Shown: piece by piece, positions 27,886 to 35,126 of the stretch
Layout: the number at the start of each line of letters is the position of its first letter
How positions within the stretch are numbered: position 1 is the stretch's first letter
From: Acidimicrobiales bacterium
GTDB lineage: Bacteria > Actinomycetota > Acidimicrobiia > Acidimicrobiales > JAHWLA01
NCBI GenBank assembly: GCA_035536915.1
Contig: DATLNE010000020.1
Location: forward strand, 79,044-143,043
Direction of reading: 5' to 3'
DNA: 64,000 bases
Translations under genes and position numbers: made by a program
The notes under the pieces: model-generated
The model's database searches: none
The model's input: the letters and a program-made list of their open reading frames with translations, nothing else
What the model was told of the DNA's origin: nothing

Positions 27886-28296
27886 ATGGACTACGTCTCG
27901 TTGTTGCCGCACCGCCCGCCGTTCCGCTTTGTCGACGCCGTCGATGCCGTGGTGCCCGCCGAGTCGGTGACGGCGCGCTACCGGGTCACGGGCGAAGAGG
28001 CGTTCTTGGCCGGGCACTTCCCCGGCAACCCCGTGTTCCCTGGCGTGATCCAGTTGGAGGCGTTGGCTCAGGCAGGGGCCATCGCCGTGCTGTCCGACGA
28101 GCGCTACGCCGGGAAACTGCCGCTGTTCGGCGGGGTCGAGAAGGTGCGGTTCCGGCGCATCGTCCGGCCCGGCGACGAGTTGCGTTTGCAGGTCGACATC
28201 GAGCGCCTCAGCGCCCGCGGCGGCTGGTGCCAGGCGCGAGCCTCGGTCGAGGGCGCCACGACCTGCGAAGGCCGGCTGTTCTTCGCCCTGGGATAA
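27886..28296 (+). CDS. fabZ: 3-hydroxyacyl-ACP dehydratase (FabZ-like)
   Basis: A 136-residue hotdog-fold dehydratase that converts 3-hydroxyacyl-ACP to trans-2-enoyl-ACP. LPHRPPFRFVDAV at the start, catalytic H44 in GHFPGNPVFPGVIQLEALAQAGA (shown as HFPGNPVFPGVIQLEALAQ) and E58 match FabZ. ATG at 27886 lies 3 bases after the regulator stop. It supplies the step missing from the minus-strand fab operon, so both strands together encode a full type II cycle. Confidence 0.93.
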   Translation: MDYVSLLPHRPPFRFVDAVDAVVPAESVTARYRVTGEEAFLAGHFPGNPVFPGVIQLEALAQAGAIAVLSDERYAGKLPLFGGVEKVRFRRIVRPGDELRLQVDIERLSARGGWCQARASVEGATTCEGRLFFALG

Positions 28297-28305
28297 TGCC
28301 CAGCG

Positions 28306-28878
28306 ATGCCTTCGACGCTCGCCCTCTCCGGTGACCCGGCCGCCGACAAGCTGCTCTCCAAGGACCCGCTGGCCCTGTTGATCGGCATGGTCCTCGACCA
28401 GCAGGTCCCGTTGGAGTGGGCCTTCGCCGCCCCGCTGCGCCTCAAGGAGCGGTTGGGCGGGCGACTCGATGCCGCCGAGATCGCCGCCATCGACCCCGAC
28501 CGGCTGGTCGAGGTCTTCTCGCAGACACCGGCGCTGCACCGCTTCCCTGGTGCCAACGCCAAGCGGGTGCAAGAGCTGTGTCGCATCGTGGTCGACGAGT
28601 ACGGCGGCAAAGCGGCCCGGGTGTGGAAGTCGGCCAAGTCGGGCGACGAACTGTTCCGCAACATCAAGGCGCTGCCGGGTTTCGGCGAGCAGAAGGCCCG
28701 CATCTTCATCGCCCTCTTGGCCAAGCAACTGGCGGTGCAGCCCGAGGGCTGGCAGGAAGCGGCGGGCGAGTTCGGCAAGCCCGGCACGCACATGTCGGTA
28801 GCCGACATCACCGGGCCGGAGACGTTGGCCAAGGTGCGGGAGTACAAGCAGGCCAAGAAGGCAGCAGCCAAGGGATGA
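28306..28878 (+). CDS. HhH-GPD family base-excision-repair-like protein
   Basis: A 190-residue helical protein with a helix-hairpin-helix, LPGFGEQKARIFIALLAKQ (about 124-142), the DNA-contacting element of HhH-GPD glycosylases. The N-terminus LLSKDPLALLIGMVLDQQVP also fits. The catalytic Asp and the Fe-S cysteines of endonuclease III are not evident, so activity is uncertain; this matches a conserved uncharacterised actinobacterial subgroup. ATG at 28306 follows a GATAAT -10 (28292-28297) by 8 bases. It sits between fabZ and thiS without an obvious functional link. Confidence 0.75.
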   Translation: MPSTLALSGDPAADKLLSKDPLALLIGMVLDQQVPLEWAFAAPLRLKERLGGRLDAAEIAAIDPDRLVEVFSQTPALHRFPGANAKRVQELCRIVVDEYGGKAARVWKSAKSGDELFRNIKALPGFGEQKARIFIALLAKQLAVQPEGWQEAAGEFGKPGTHMSVADITGPETLAKVREYKQAKKAAAKG

Positions 28879-28935
28879 GACCCGGGGCGGACGCCCTCGA
28901 ATCGATCTTCTCGGCGTCCTTCTAGCATCGGCGCC

Positions 28936-29136
28936 GTGGAGGTCATCGCCAACGGCTCGGCCGTCAAGCTCCCCGACGACGCCACCGTCGCCGACCTGCT
29001 GGCGTCGATGGGGCTCGGCGGCAAGTGGGTGTTGGTCGAGCGCAACGGAGAGCCGGTGAAGCGGGCGGAGTTGGCGACGACGGCGTTGGCCGAAGGGGAC
29101 CGGTTGGAGTTGGTGCGGGCGGTGGCCGGTGGCTGA
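28936..29136 (+). CDS. thiS: Sulfur carrier protein ThiS
   Basis: A 66-residue ubiquitin-like carrier that donates sulfur to the thiazole ring of thiamine. It ends in Gly-Gly, the thiocarboxylate attachment site, and has the family start VIANGSAVKLPDDATVADLL. GTG at 28936 follows a TAGCAT -10 (28923-28928) by 7 bases. It overlaps thiE by 8 bases. ThiF and ThiG are not in the window. Confidence 0.92.
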   Translation: MEVIANGSAVKLPDDATVADLLASMGLGGKWVLVERNGEPVKRAELATTALAEGDRLELVRAVAGG

Positions 29137-29827
29137 GCGGCGGCTGTACCTCTGCACCCCCGACCGGCCCGACCTGGCGCAGTTCGTGGCCGCGTGCATC
29201 CGGGGCGGCGTCGACCTGGTGCAGTTGCGCGACAAGCACCTCGACGCCCGGCCGCTCCTCGATCGGGCCCGCGTCGTGCGCGACGTGTGCCGAGACCACG
29301 GCGTGCCGTTCATCCTCAACGACCGCCCCGACCTGGCGCTGGAGGTCGAGGCCGACGGGGTGCACGTGGGCCAGGACGACGCGCCGCCCTCGCTGGCCCG
29401 CCGCCTCCTCGGCCCCGACGCCATCGTGGGGCTGTCGACGCACGCACCCGCCGAACTCGACGACGCCGCAGGCGAACCCGTCGACTACATCTCCGCCGGG
29501 CCGGTGACGCCGACGCCCACCAAGCCGGGGCGCCCGGGCACTGGCCTGGAGTACGTGACATACGCAGCGCACAACGCCACCCGCCCGTTCTACGTGACCG
29601 GCGGTGTCACCCCTGAGACGGTGAGCGCGGTGGTCGAAGCGGGTGCTCGCCACGTGGTGGTGGTGCGCTGGTTGACCGAGGCAGCAGAACCGGAGCCCGC
29701 GGCGCGAGCGCTGCGGGCCGCACTCGACGGCGCGCTAGAGGTGCTGGCGGTCGAGCCAGCCGAGCAGCACGGCGACGGCCCGGGGGTCGTGGCGCAACCG
29801 GTGCCCGGCACCCGTCACCACCCGTAG
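29129..29827 (+). CDS. thiE: Thiamine-phosphate synthase (ThiE)
   Basis: A 232-residue TIM-barrel enzyme that joins the pyrimidine and thiazole halves of thiamine. Visible are VDLVQLRDKHLDAR, PFILNDRPDLALEVEADGVHVGQDD (as VPFILNDRPDLAL and GVHVGQDD), STHAPAEL, SAGPVTPTPTKPG and FYVTGGVTPETV. The GTG start overlaps thiS. The last about 30 residues exceed the usual length and overlap the convergent hydrolase by 93 bases, so they are probably an untrimmed tail. Conserved product feeds TPP enzymes such as the nearby AceE. Confidence 0.93.
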   Translation: MAERRLYLCTPDRPDLAQFVAACIRGGVDLVQLRDKHLDARPLLDRARVVRDVCRDHGVPFILNDRPDLALEVEADGVHVGQDDAPPSLARRLLGPDAIVGLSTHAPAELDDAAGEPVDYISAGPVTPTPTKPGRPGTGLEYVTYAAHNATRPFYVTGGVTPETVSAVVEAGARHVVVVRWLTEAAEPEPAARALRAALDGALEVLAVEPAEQHGDGPGVVAQPVPGTRHHP

Positions 29828-30508
29828 TTCGACCTCGCCGTCGGCGGCGTCGGCCAGAGCGCGGGCGTCCATCAGCGGCACCGTCTCGTCGTCGCCCCCG
29901 TGCACCAACAGCACAGGGCGGGGCGGGATCTTGCCGATGAGGTTGAGCGGGCGGATCTCCCGCAGCTCTCGGCCCCACGCCTCTACGTCGGCGGGAAAGC
30001 CCTTGCTGCCGACGACCCCGATCTCTCGGGAGTGCTCGAGGAACTTCTTGTGGTCGCTGGCCCAGTCGTCGAAGTCGGCCGGAGCAGCGAAGGCGGCCAC
30101 GCCCTTGACCCGTTCGTCCTCGCCTGCCGCGCACAGCGCCAGCGAGCCGCCGGTGGAGAAGCCGGCAAGCCACACGCCGTCGACGTCGGCCACCGTCGGC
30201 AAGTGGTCGATAGCGGCTCGCACGTCCTCCAGCCACCCGCCCAGGGAGAAGTCGCCGGGCGACCCGCCGGCGCCCCGGAAGTTGAACGTCAGCACCGCCC
30301 ACCCGGCATCGGCGGCCAGCCGTTCGGCCAGCTGCGGATAGGTCTGCCCCGCTGTGCGAGCGCCCTTGGTGCCCGGCGGAAACCCGTGGCACAGCACCAG
30401 GCCGTGCTGGAAGTGGCCAGGTCCGCCCGACGTCGGAGGGGGCGAGGCCAGGTAGCCACGCAGGCGCAGCCCCCCGGATTGGATCTCGGTTTCCACAGCG
30501 CTCCCCAC
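29735..30508 (-). CDS. Alpha/beta hydrolase
   Basis: A 257-residue alpha/beta hydrolase of the dienelactone-hydrolase/peptidase-like kind. The nucleophile elbow is GFSTGGSLAL, the oxyanion segment CHGFPPGTKG, the acid follows in LLVHGGDDETVP and the His in GAGHRLRHDP. GTG at 30508 is used; a GTG four codons later is possible. It overlaps the thiE tail. Substrate unknown; no partner beyond the amidohydrolase 8 bases upstream on the same strand. Confidence 0.85.
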   Translation of the reverse strand: MGSAVETEIQSGGLRLRGYLASPPPTSGGPGHFQHGLVLCHGFPPGTKGARTAGQTYPQLAERLAADAGWAVLTFNFRGAGGSPGDFSLGGWLEDVRAAIDHLPTVADVDGVWLAGFSTGGSLALCAAGEDERVKGVAAFAAPADFDDWASDHKKFLEHSREIGVVGSKGFPADVEAWGRELREIRPLNLIGKIPPRPVLLVHGGDDETVPLMDARALADAADGEVELRVVTGAGHRLRHDPRAVAVLLGWLDRQHL

Positions 30509-30516
30509 GGTACCGG

Positions 30517-31359
30517 TCAGAGGCCGAGCAACCGGCGCGCGTTACCCACCAGCAGCTTCTCCTGCACCTCGGCGGGCGGGTCGTATGTGGCGAAGGCGTC
30601 GAGCCACTTGGTGAAGCGGATGAACGGGTAGTCGCTGCCGTAGAGGGCCCGGTCCTGCATCGGGCCGAGCACCGCCTTCGTCAGCTCCGGCGACCACTTG
30701 CGAGGCGACCACCCCGACAGCTCCAGCCACACGTTGGCCTTGTGCTGGGCCACGGCCAGCATCTCGTCCTGCCAGGGCCACGAGGGATGCGCGGCGATGA
30801 TCTGCAGGTCGGGGAAGTCGGCGGCCACGTCGTCGAGCAGGATCGGCCGGCAGTAGCCGAGCTTGATCCCGCCGCCGCCGGGCATGCCCGCACCGAGCCC
30901 GGTCGTGCCGGTGTGGAACAAGGCGGGTATGCCGAGCGACACCGCCGTCTCGTAGAGGGGGTAGAAGCGGGTGTCGTTGGGGGCGAAGCGCTGGCAGCCG
31001 GGGTGGAACTTGAGGCCCTTCAGGCCCAGCTCCTCCACGGCCCGGCGGGCTTCGTCGATGGCCTTGCGGCCCTTCCACGGGTCGACCGAGGCGAAGCCCA
31101 CGAAGGCGTCGGGGTGGCGGCGCACGCAGTCGGCCACGAAGTCGTTGGTGACCGGCGGCAGGCCCGTCGCCGTCTCGGCGTCCCATGCCAACAGCACGGC
31201 GAGCACGTCGTCGGCCCGGAACTCGTCGGCCATCTCGTCGACCGTGCGTTCCTCGATGACCATGCGGAAGTGGCGCTCGGTGGCCTCCCGCATGGGGCCG
31301 AGGGAGGCGTTCAGCCACTCGTGCGTGGCCAGGTGGACGTGCAGGTCGATGGCCTTCAC
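30517..31359 (-). CDS. Amidohydrolase family 2 protein
   Basis: A 280-residue metal-dependent TIM-barrel hydrolase or decarboxylase. The metal ligands are visible: HxH in IDLHVHLA at the start, His in KFHPGCQRF, FHTGTTG, AAHPSWPW and the Asp in YGSDYPFIRF. The subfamily includes ACMSD-like decarboxylases and lactone hydrolases of aromatic or uronate breakdown. GTG at 31359 overlaps the stop of the small upstream protein (GTGA). Specific substrate unknown. Confidence 0.88.
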   Translation of the reverse strand: MKAIDLHVHLATHEWLNASLGPMREATERHFRMVIEERTVDEMADEFRADDVLAVLLAWDAETATGLPPVTNDFVADCVRRHPDAFVGFASVDPWKGRKAIDEARRAVEELGLKGLKFHPGCQRFAPNDTRFYPLYETAVSLGIPALFHTGTTGLGAGMPGGGGIKLGYCRPILLDDVAADFPDLQIIAAHPSWPWQDEMLAVAQHKANVWLELSGWSPRKWSPELTKAVLGPMQDRALYGSDYPFIRFTKWLDAFATYDPPAEVQEKLLVGNARRLLGL

Positions 31360-31574
31360 GCGCTGAGCTCGACCTCGTTGACGCAGTGGCGGCAGGGCTT
31401 GTAGTTGCGGTTGCGGGCCTCCACCAGGACGTCGGGGCCGAAGGTGGCGAACTGCTCCGACGCCAACAGGTCGTCGAGGGCGCAGTCGTCGGTGATGTTG
31501 TCGAGGTCGTGCACGACCGTGCTGCGCTTGTCGCCCAGCCAGCGGAAGTGCTCGAAGCGAATGGGTCGAGACAT
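31356..31574 (-). CDS. Small CxxC-like protein of unknown function
   Basis: A 72-residue protein. The N-terminus MSRPIRFEHFRWLGDKRST is basic and aromatic, the middle acidic, and the C-terminus carries CRHC, a possible metal-binding pair. ATG at 31574 follows a TACAGT -10 by 7 bases, so its message would be leaderless; a larger frame to 31769 crosses the hairpin and is rejected. Translationally coupled to the amidohydrolase. I do not recognise the family. Confidence 0.65.
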   Translation of the reverse strand: MSRPIRFEHFRWLGDKRSTVVHDLDNITDDCALDDLLASEQFATFGPDVLVEARNRNYKPCRHCVNEVELSA

Positions 31575-31598
31575 GGCTGGAACTGTACGCGGACGCGA

Positions 31599-31624
31599 CG
31601 AAGGGGCGCCGAAGCGCCCCTTCG
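31599..31624. terminator. Perfect 11-base-pair hairpin
   Basis: CGAAGGGGCGC and GCGCCCCTTCG form an 11-base-pair stem with a CGAA tetraloop. No T-tract follows on either strand, as is common for high-GC terminators. On the minus strand it would end the candidate RNA of 31720-31803 before the TACAGT promoter of the small protein. Confidence 0.5.
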
Positions 31625-31719
31625 CCAAGATTGTGCTGAAAGGTCTCGATCTGCCGTGCTGCGTCGGATGGGACCGGTTCCGACTGGGCGGTTCGAGCGG
31701 TGCCTGGCTTGGACTCACC

Positions 31720-31803
31720 AGGTGGTCCAGCTTGCCGCCTAGCGGCCAGCCACCTCCAGGGTCCCGCAACTATCAGACGAACTCAGTTGGACCACCTCCT
31801 TTC
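31720..31803 (-). ncRNA. Candidate structured leader RNA hiding a strong ribosome-binding site
   Basis: On the minus strand AGAAAGGAGGTGGTCCA (31787-31803) is nearly a perfect complement of the 16S rRNA 3' end, far longer than an ordinary Shine-Dalgarno. AGGTGGTCCA in it pairs perfectly with TGGACCACCT (minus strand, 31720-31729), with a small GCCGC-CTA-GCGGC hairpin between. Only an 18-codon GTG frame follows directly. The 31625-31863 gap otherwise holds no gene. The RNA end may be the hairpin at 31599. Class unknown; coding function unproven. Confidence 0.35.
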
Positions 31804-31863
31804 TCTGGTACCGGCGATGGTACAACGGCCCCGTTCGTAATTCGAACATTTACGAGGCGGTGT

Positions 31864-32301
31864 TCACGCCTGGTCCGGAGGCACCTCGGGGCCGATGGCG
31901 CCGATGGCTTCGAGGTAGCTCATCTGGGCGTCGAGCACGGCGTGCACCTGCGGCGCCGTGTAGTCCTGGCCCACCGTGGCCGCCTTGCGCAGCACGTAGT
32001 CGACGGTCTCGGCGCCGCCCACCACCACGGGGCTGCCCGAGGGCACGGCGTGGCCGTTGCCCGAGGTCGACTTGATGCGGAAGAACTCGAGGTTCCAGTC
32101 GATGATGCGGCGCACGTCGTCGTGGCTGAGCACGGCGCTGACCTCGAACGGCAGGTGCTCCGCCACCCACTCGACCGCTTCGTCGAGGTCGAAGACGGGG
32201 CGGGGCGGAACGGCGTCGAGGCGGCGGGCCTCTCGGCCGATCACCACCGCGGCGATGGCGAAGACGATCCCGACGGCGAGGGCGATCCAGACGACGGCCA
32301 T
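31864..32301 (-). CDS. Conserved membrane-anchored protein, unknown function
   Basis: A 145-residue protein with one N-terminal membrane span (VVWIALAVGIVFAIAAVVIG) followed by a cytosolic domain: FDLDEAVEWVAEHLPFEVSA, LSHDDVRRIIDWNLEFFR and GQDYTAPQVHAVLDAQMSYL. I chose ATG at 32301 because the span begins there; the frame further upstream lies over rpiB. TAGCCT on the minus strand (32312-32317) is 10 bases before it and overlaps the rpiB -10 on the other strand. Family not recognised. Confidence 0.7.
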   Translation of the reverse strand: MAVVWIALAVGIVFAIAAVVIGREARRLDAVPPRPVFDLDEAVEWVAEHLPFEVSAVLSHDDVRRIIDWNLEFFRIKSTSGNGHAVPSGSPVVVGGAETVDYVLRKAATVGQDYTAPQVHAVLDAQMSYLEAIGAIGPEVPPDQA

Positions 32302-32329
32302 GGCGAGCCCGAGGCTACCCTCGCCGCCC

Positions 32330-32785
32330 ATGCGGATCGCCATTGCCTCCGACCACGCCGGATTCCGCATGAAGACGGCGGTCATCGCCCACCTGCAGGC
32401 CAGCGGCCACGAGGTCACCGACCTCGGCACCGACAGCGAGGCGCCGGTCGACTACCCGGCGTTCTGCGCGGCGGCGGCCCGGGCGGCGGTGCGAGGCGAG
32501 GCCGACTTCGCCATCGTGCTGGGCGGCAGCGGCCAAGGTGAGCAGATCGCCGCCAACAAGGTGCACGGGGCGCGGGCGGCGCTGTGCCAGGACGAGCTCA
32601 TGGCCCGCCTGGCCCGTCAGCACAACGACGCCAACGTCCTGTCGCTGGGAGGGCGGGTGTTGGGCGAGACGGTGGCGCTGGCCGTGGTCGACGCCTTCCT
32701 GGCCACCCCGTTCGAAGGCGACCGCCACGTGGCCCGCCTGGCCCAGGTGGCCGAGATCGAACGCGAGGAAAGCGCCGGGTCGTGA
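32330..32785 (+). CDS. rpiB: Ribose-5-phosphate isomerase B
   Basis: A 151-residue RpiB/LacAB-family sugar-phosphate isomerase that interconverts ribose-5-phosphate and ribulose-5-phosphate. Visible are IAIASDHAGFRMK at the N-terminus, DYPAFC, FAIVLGGSGQGEQIAANKVHG and ARQHNDANVLSLGGRV, all family motifs; the usual active-site Cys of GTG(I)G-type enzymes appears replaced in the GGSGQGE loop, as in actinobacterial forms. ATG at 32330 follows a TACCCT -10 (32316-32321) by 8 bases. Confidence 0.92.
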   Translation: MRIAIASDHAGFRMKTAVIAHLQASGHEVTDLGTDSEAPVDYPAFCAAAARAAVRGEADFAIVLGGSGQGEQIAANKVHGARAALCQDELMARLARQHNDANVLSLGGRVLGETVALAVVDAFLATPFEGDRHVARLAQVAEIEREESAGS

Positions 32786-32811
32786 CCCGCGTTCTCTGAT
32801 AATCTGATCGC

Positions 32812-33063
32812 ATGAAGGAGATCTCGGCCACGGAAGCGGCACGGGGGTTCTCCGATGTGCTCGACGCCGTCGAGCACCGGCACCAATCGTTCGTCGTCAT
32901 CCGCGGGGGCCGACCGGTGGCGAGGCTTGAGCCCGTCGCCACGGTGGACGGCAAAGCGCTGAAAACCCTGCTCGCCACACACAAGCCCGACAAGGCGTGG
33001 CTCAAGGAGCTCACCGAGATGCGCGATTCGCTCGTCGTCGAGGAGCGGTCCTGGCCGGCCTGA
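32812..33063 (+). CDS. Phd/YefM-family antitoxin
   Basis: An 83-residue antitoxin with the Phd/YefM N-terminus MKEISATEAARGFSDVLDAV, RGGRPVARLEPV, and a flexible C-terminal toxin-binding tail. It would neutralise the PIN toxin encoded next and repress the operon. ATG at 32812 follows TAATCT (32800-32805) by 6 bases, so the message is likely leaderless. Its TGA overlaps the proposed CTG start of the toxin. Confidence 0.85.
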   Translation: MKEISATEAARGFSDVLDAVEHRHQSFVVIRGGRPVARLEPVATVDGKALKTLLATHKPDKAWLKELTEMRDSLVVEERSWPA

Positions 33064-33449
33064 TCCTCGACACGTCGGTGCTCGTCGATGCCGAACGGCA
33101 GGGCGCGGCACTCGCCCGGATCGTGGCCGATGACGACGACGTCGCCATCGCCGCCATCACCGTTGCCGAGCTGCTGGTCGGAGTGGAGTTGGCCGAGGGG
33201 AAGCGCCGGGCGGCGAGGCAGAAGCTCGTCGACGCCATCATCGACACGCTGCCGATCGAGGACTACGACCTCAACGTCGCCCGTCGCCATAGCGAGTTGC
33301 TTGCCCACGTGCGGCGAGCGGGCCGGCCGCGAGGTGCCCACGACCTCGTGATCGCCGCCACCGCACTGGCCCGGCGGCGGATCGTCGTGACGGCCGACGC
33401 CCGAGGCTTCGACGGCCTCCCCGGCGTCACCTATCGCGCCACCCGCTGA
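33060..33449 (+). CDS. vapC: VapC-type PIN-domain toxin
   Basis: A 129-residue PIN-domain ribonuclease. The acidic residues are present: D4 in ILDTSVLVD, Glu in TVAELLVGVE, Asp in AHDLVIAATAL and Asp in VTADARGFDGLPGV. The family N-terminus (MILDTSV) starts exactly at CTG 33060, inside a CTGA overlap with the antitoxin stop; no ATG, GTG or TTG lies there. The alternative is GTG 32997, adding 21 residues over the antitoxin gene. Known VapC toxins cleave tRNA or rRNA. Confidence 0.85.
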   Translation: MILDTSVLVDAERQGAALARIVADDDDVAIAAITVAELLVGVELAEGKRRAARQKLVDAIIDTLPIEDYDLNVARRHSELLAHVRRAGRPRGAHDLVIAATALARRRIVVTADARGFDGLPGVTYRATR

Positions 33450-33459
33450 GCCGATCGCC

Positions 33460-33879
33460 TCAGCCGAGGCGTCTCGATGCCCAGGCCACCACGGCGACGA
33501 TCACGCCGGACGCGGCTCCGACGAGCCAGAGCAAGCCCAGCCCGCCGACGATCACACCCGCCGATACGTCGAGATCAGGCAGGAACTGCGCCGCCCCGAC
33601 GGCGGCGGCGATCGCCAGCACGACAGAGGCGCCGCCAAGACAACCGAGCGTCGTTCCGGCAACCGCTGTGAAGATGCGGGAGTCGGCTCGACGGGCCGTC
33701 ATTCCGGCACCGATCTGGCACGCCACGCAGAAAGCCAGCAACGCGACGAGGCCGCCGACGCCCAGGAGGTCGACCGCCTCGTCGGACATGTCGAACACAA
33801 GAGCCGATGCCGAGGGAAGTGCCACGACAGCACCACCGACGACGCTTCGCCGGCGACCCCTCCGCACTGCGCCGTTCAC
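33460..33879 (-). CDS. Four-span membrane protein of unknown function
   Basis: A 139-residue hydrophobic protein with about four spans (near VVGGAVVALPSASALVF, LLGVGGLVALLAFCVACQIG, GTTLGCLGGASVVLAIAAAV and IVGGLGLLWLVGAASGVIVA). The basic start NGAVRRGRRR suggests an inside N-terminus. GTG at 33879 is chosen; the longer ATG frame runs through the 33898 hairpin. No functional motif seen. It follows the VapC gene convergently with a 10-base gap. Confidence 0.6.
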   Translation of the reverse strand: MNGAVRRGRRRSVVGGAVVALPSASALVFDMSDEAVDLLGVGGLVALLAFCVACQIGAGMTARRADSRIFTAVAGTTLGCLGGASVVLAIAAAVGAAQFLPDLDVSAGVIVGGLGLLWLVGAASGVIVAVVAWASRRLG

Positions 33880-33897
33880 GGCAACCCCCGTTCGTCG

Positions 33898-33936
33898 CGA
33901 GTACATAGCCGGCGATTTCCGCCGGCTATGTACTCG
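33898..33936. repeat. Repeated palindromic element, copy 1
   Basis: Two perfect 17-base arms (33898-33914 and 33920-33936) around a 5-base loop. The outer part CGAGTACATAGC is identical to the element at 40128-40174, while the inner stem differs but still pairs (CGGCG/CGCCG here). It lies just downstream of the acyl-CoA dehydrogenase stop on the minus strand, so it could serve as terminator here. Confidence 0.75.
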
Positions 33937-33945
33937 GGACAGCGG

Positions 33946-35061
33946 TTAGAGGCCGATGCGCTGGGCGAGGAGCTCGCGGTGGTACGAGGGGTCGCCGAAG
34001 AGCAGCTCGGACGACTTGGCCCGCTTGAAGTACAGGTGGGCGTCGTGCTCCCAGGTGAAGCCGATGCCGCCGTGGATCTGGATGTTCTCGGCCGCAGCGT
34101 GGAAGTACGCATCGGAGCAGTAGGCCTTGGCCAGCGAGGCCACCACGGGCACCTCGTCGTTGTCCTCGGACGCCGCCCAGCCTGCGTAGTACGCCGCCGA
34201 CTTGGCCGACTCGACCTCGAGCAGCATGTCGGCGCACTTGTGCTTGATGGCCTGGAACGAGCCGATGGGCCGGCCGAACTGCACCCGGTCCTTGGCGTAC
34301 TGCACGGCCATCTCCAGGCACTTCTGCGCCCCACCGACCTGCTCGGCCGCCAAGGCGATGGCAGCCAGGTCAAGCGTCTTGGTCAGCACGCGGGAGCCGT
34401 CGCCCTCGCTGCCCACCAGCCGAGCGGGCACGCCGGCGAACTCCAGCCGGGCCTGCTTGCGGGTCTGGTCCATGGTCGACAGCGCAGTGCGGGTGAGCCC
34501 CGACGCCGAGCCGTCCACGGCGAACAGGCTGATGCCGTCACCGGCACGGGCTGCGACCAGGACCAGCGAGGCGATGTGGCCGTCGAGCACGAACGACTTT
34601 GTGCCCTCCAGCGTCCAGCCGTCGCCCGACTTGGTCGCCGCCAGGGTGATGCCGCCCTCGTCCCACCGGCCGTTGTCCTCGGTGATGGCCACGGTGGCGA
34701 TGGTCTCGCCCGAGGCGATGCCCGGCAGGAACTCCTTCTTGGCGGCGGCGTCGCCCGACGCCAGCAGGGCGTTGGCGGCCAGCGCCACCGTCGAGAAGTA
34801 CGGGGCGGCCAGCAGCGCCCGGCCCATCTCCTCGAGGATGACGGTCAGTTCGACGTAGCCGTAGCCCGAGCCGCCGTACTCCTCGGGGATGGCCAGGCCC
34901 TGCAGGCCGAGCTGGTTGGCCATCTGGTCCCACACAGCGGGGTCGTAGCCCTCGGTGGTCTCCATGAGACGGCGGACTTCGGTGCTCGGAGACTTGTCGT
35001 CGAGGAAGCGGCGGACGGAGCGGCGAAGCTCTTCCTGCTCCTCGCTGAAGGCGAAGTTCAC
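33946..35061 (-). CDS. Acyl-CoA dehydrogenase family protein
   Basis: A 371-residue FAD-dependent acyl-CoA dehydrogenase with the three usual domains: N-terminal helices, the middle beta domain (VAITEDNGRWDEGG, GTKSFVLDGHIASLVLV) and C-terminal helices ending IQIHGGIGFTWEHDAHLYFK. The C-terminal position where many family members keep the catalytic Glu (as YEGT) reads LFGDPSYHR, so the usual base is not evident; such subunits often work as partners in heterotetramers. GTG at 35061 has AAGGGG upstream. Divergent from a metallo-beta-lactamase gene, sharing a palindrome near 35117. Confidence 0.88.
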   Translation of the reverse strand: MNFAFSEEQEELRRSVRRFLDDKSPSTEVRRLMETTEGYDPAVWDQMANQLGLQGLAIPEEYGGSGYGYVELTVILEEMGRALLAAPYFSTVALAANALLASGDAAAKKEFLPGIASGETIATVAITEDNGRWDEGGITLAATKSGDGWTLEGTKSFVLDGHIASLVLVAARAGDGISLFAVDGSASGLTRTALSTMDQTRKQARLEFAGVPARLVGSEGDGSRVLTKTLDLAAIALAAEQVGGAQKCLEMAVQYAKDRVQFGRPIGSFQAIKHKCADMLLEVESAKSAAYYAGWAASEDNDEVPVVASLAKAYCSDAYFHAAAENIQIHGGIGFTWEHDAHLYFKRAKSSELLFGDPSYHRELLAQRIGL

Positions 35062-35110
35062 GGCTAGGTTCCCCTTTGAATCGGGCGACAGCGGCGAAGC
35101 CAGTTTTACT

Positions 35111-35124
35111 AGACCGGGCGGTCA
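35111..35124. promoter_or_regulatory. TetR-like operator candidate
   Basis: GACCG-GG-CGGTC (35112-35123) is a perfect palindrome immediately before the ATG at 35127 and between it and a TACTAG -10 (35107-35112). A related site, TGACTGAGCGGTCA, lies before the luciferase-like gene at 46530. Symmetric GACYG...CGGTC sites are typical for TetR-family lipid regulators in Actinomycetota. Confidence 0.45.
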
Positions 35125-35126
35125 AG

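Noticed and set aside
26110-29424. 1104-codon minus-strand frame
   Set aside because: Only the last 299 codons are FabD; the rest is a high-GC shadow of the MerR-like, fabZ, HhH and thi genes on the other strand.
31356-31769. Longer start for the small CRHC protein
   Set aside because: Would translate through the perfect hairpin and past the TACAGT promoter; the shorter start at 31574 fits better.
31838-31855. GTTCG-TAATT-CGAAC, considered as a LexA/SOS box
   Set aside because: Arm order and spacing are opposite to the CGAAC-N4-GTTCG consensus, and no SOS gene follows.
32997-33449. GTG 32997 as VapC start
   Set aside because: Would add 21 residues unlike the family, read out of frame through the antitoxin gene; listed only as an alternative.
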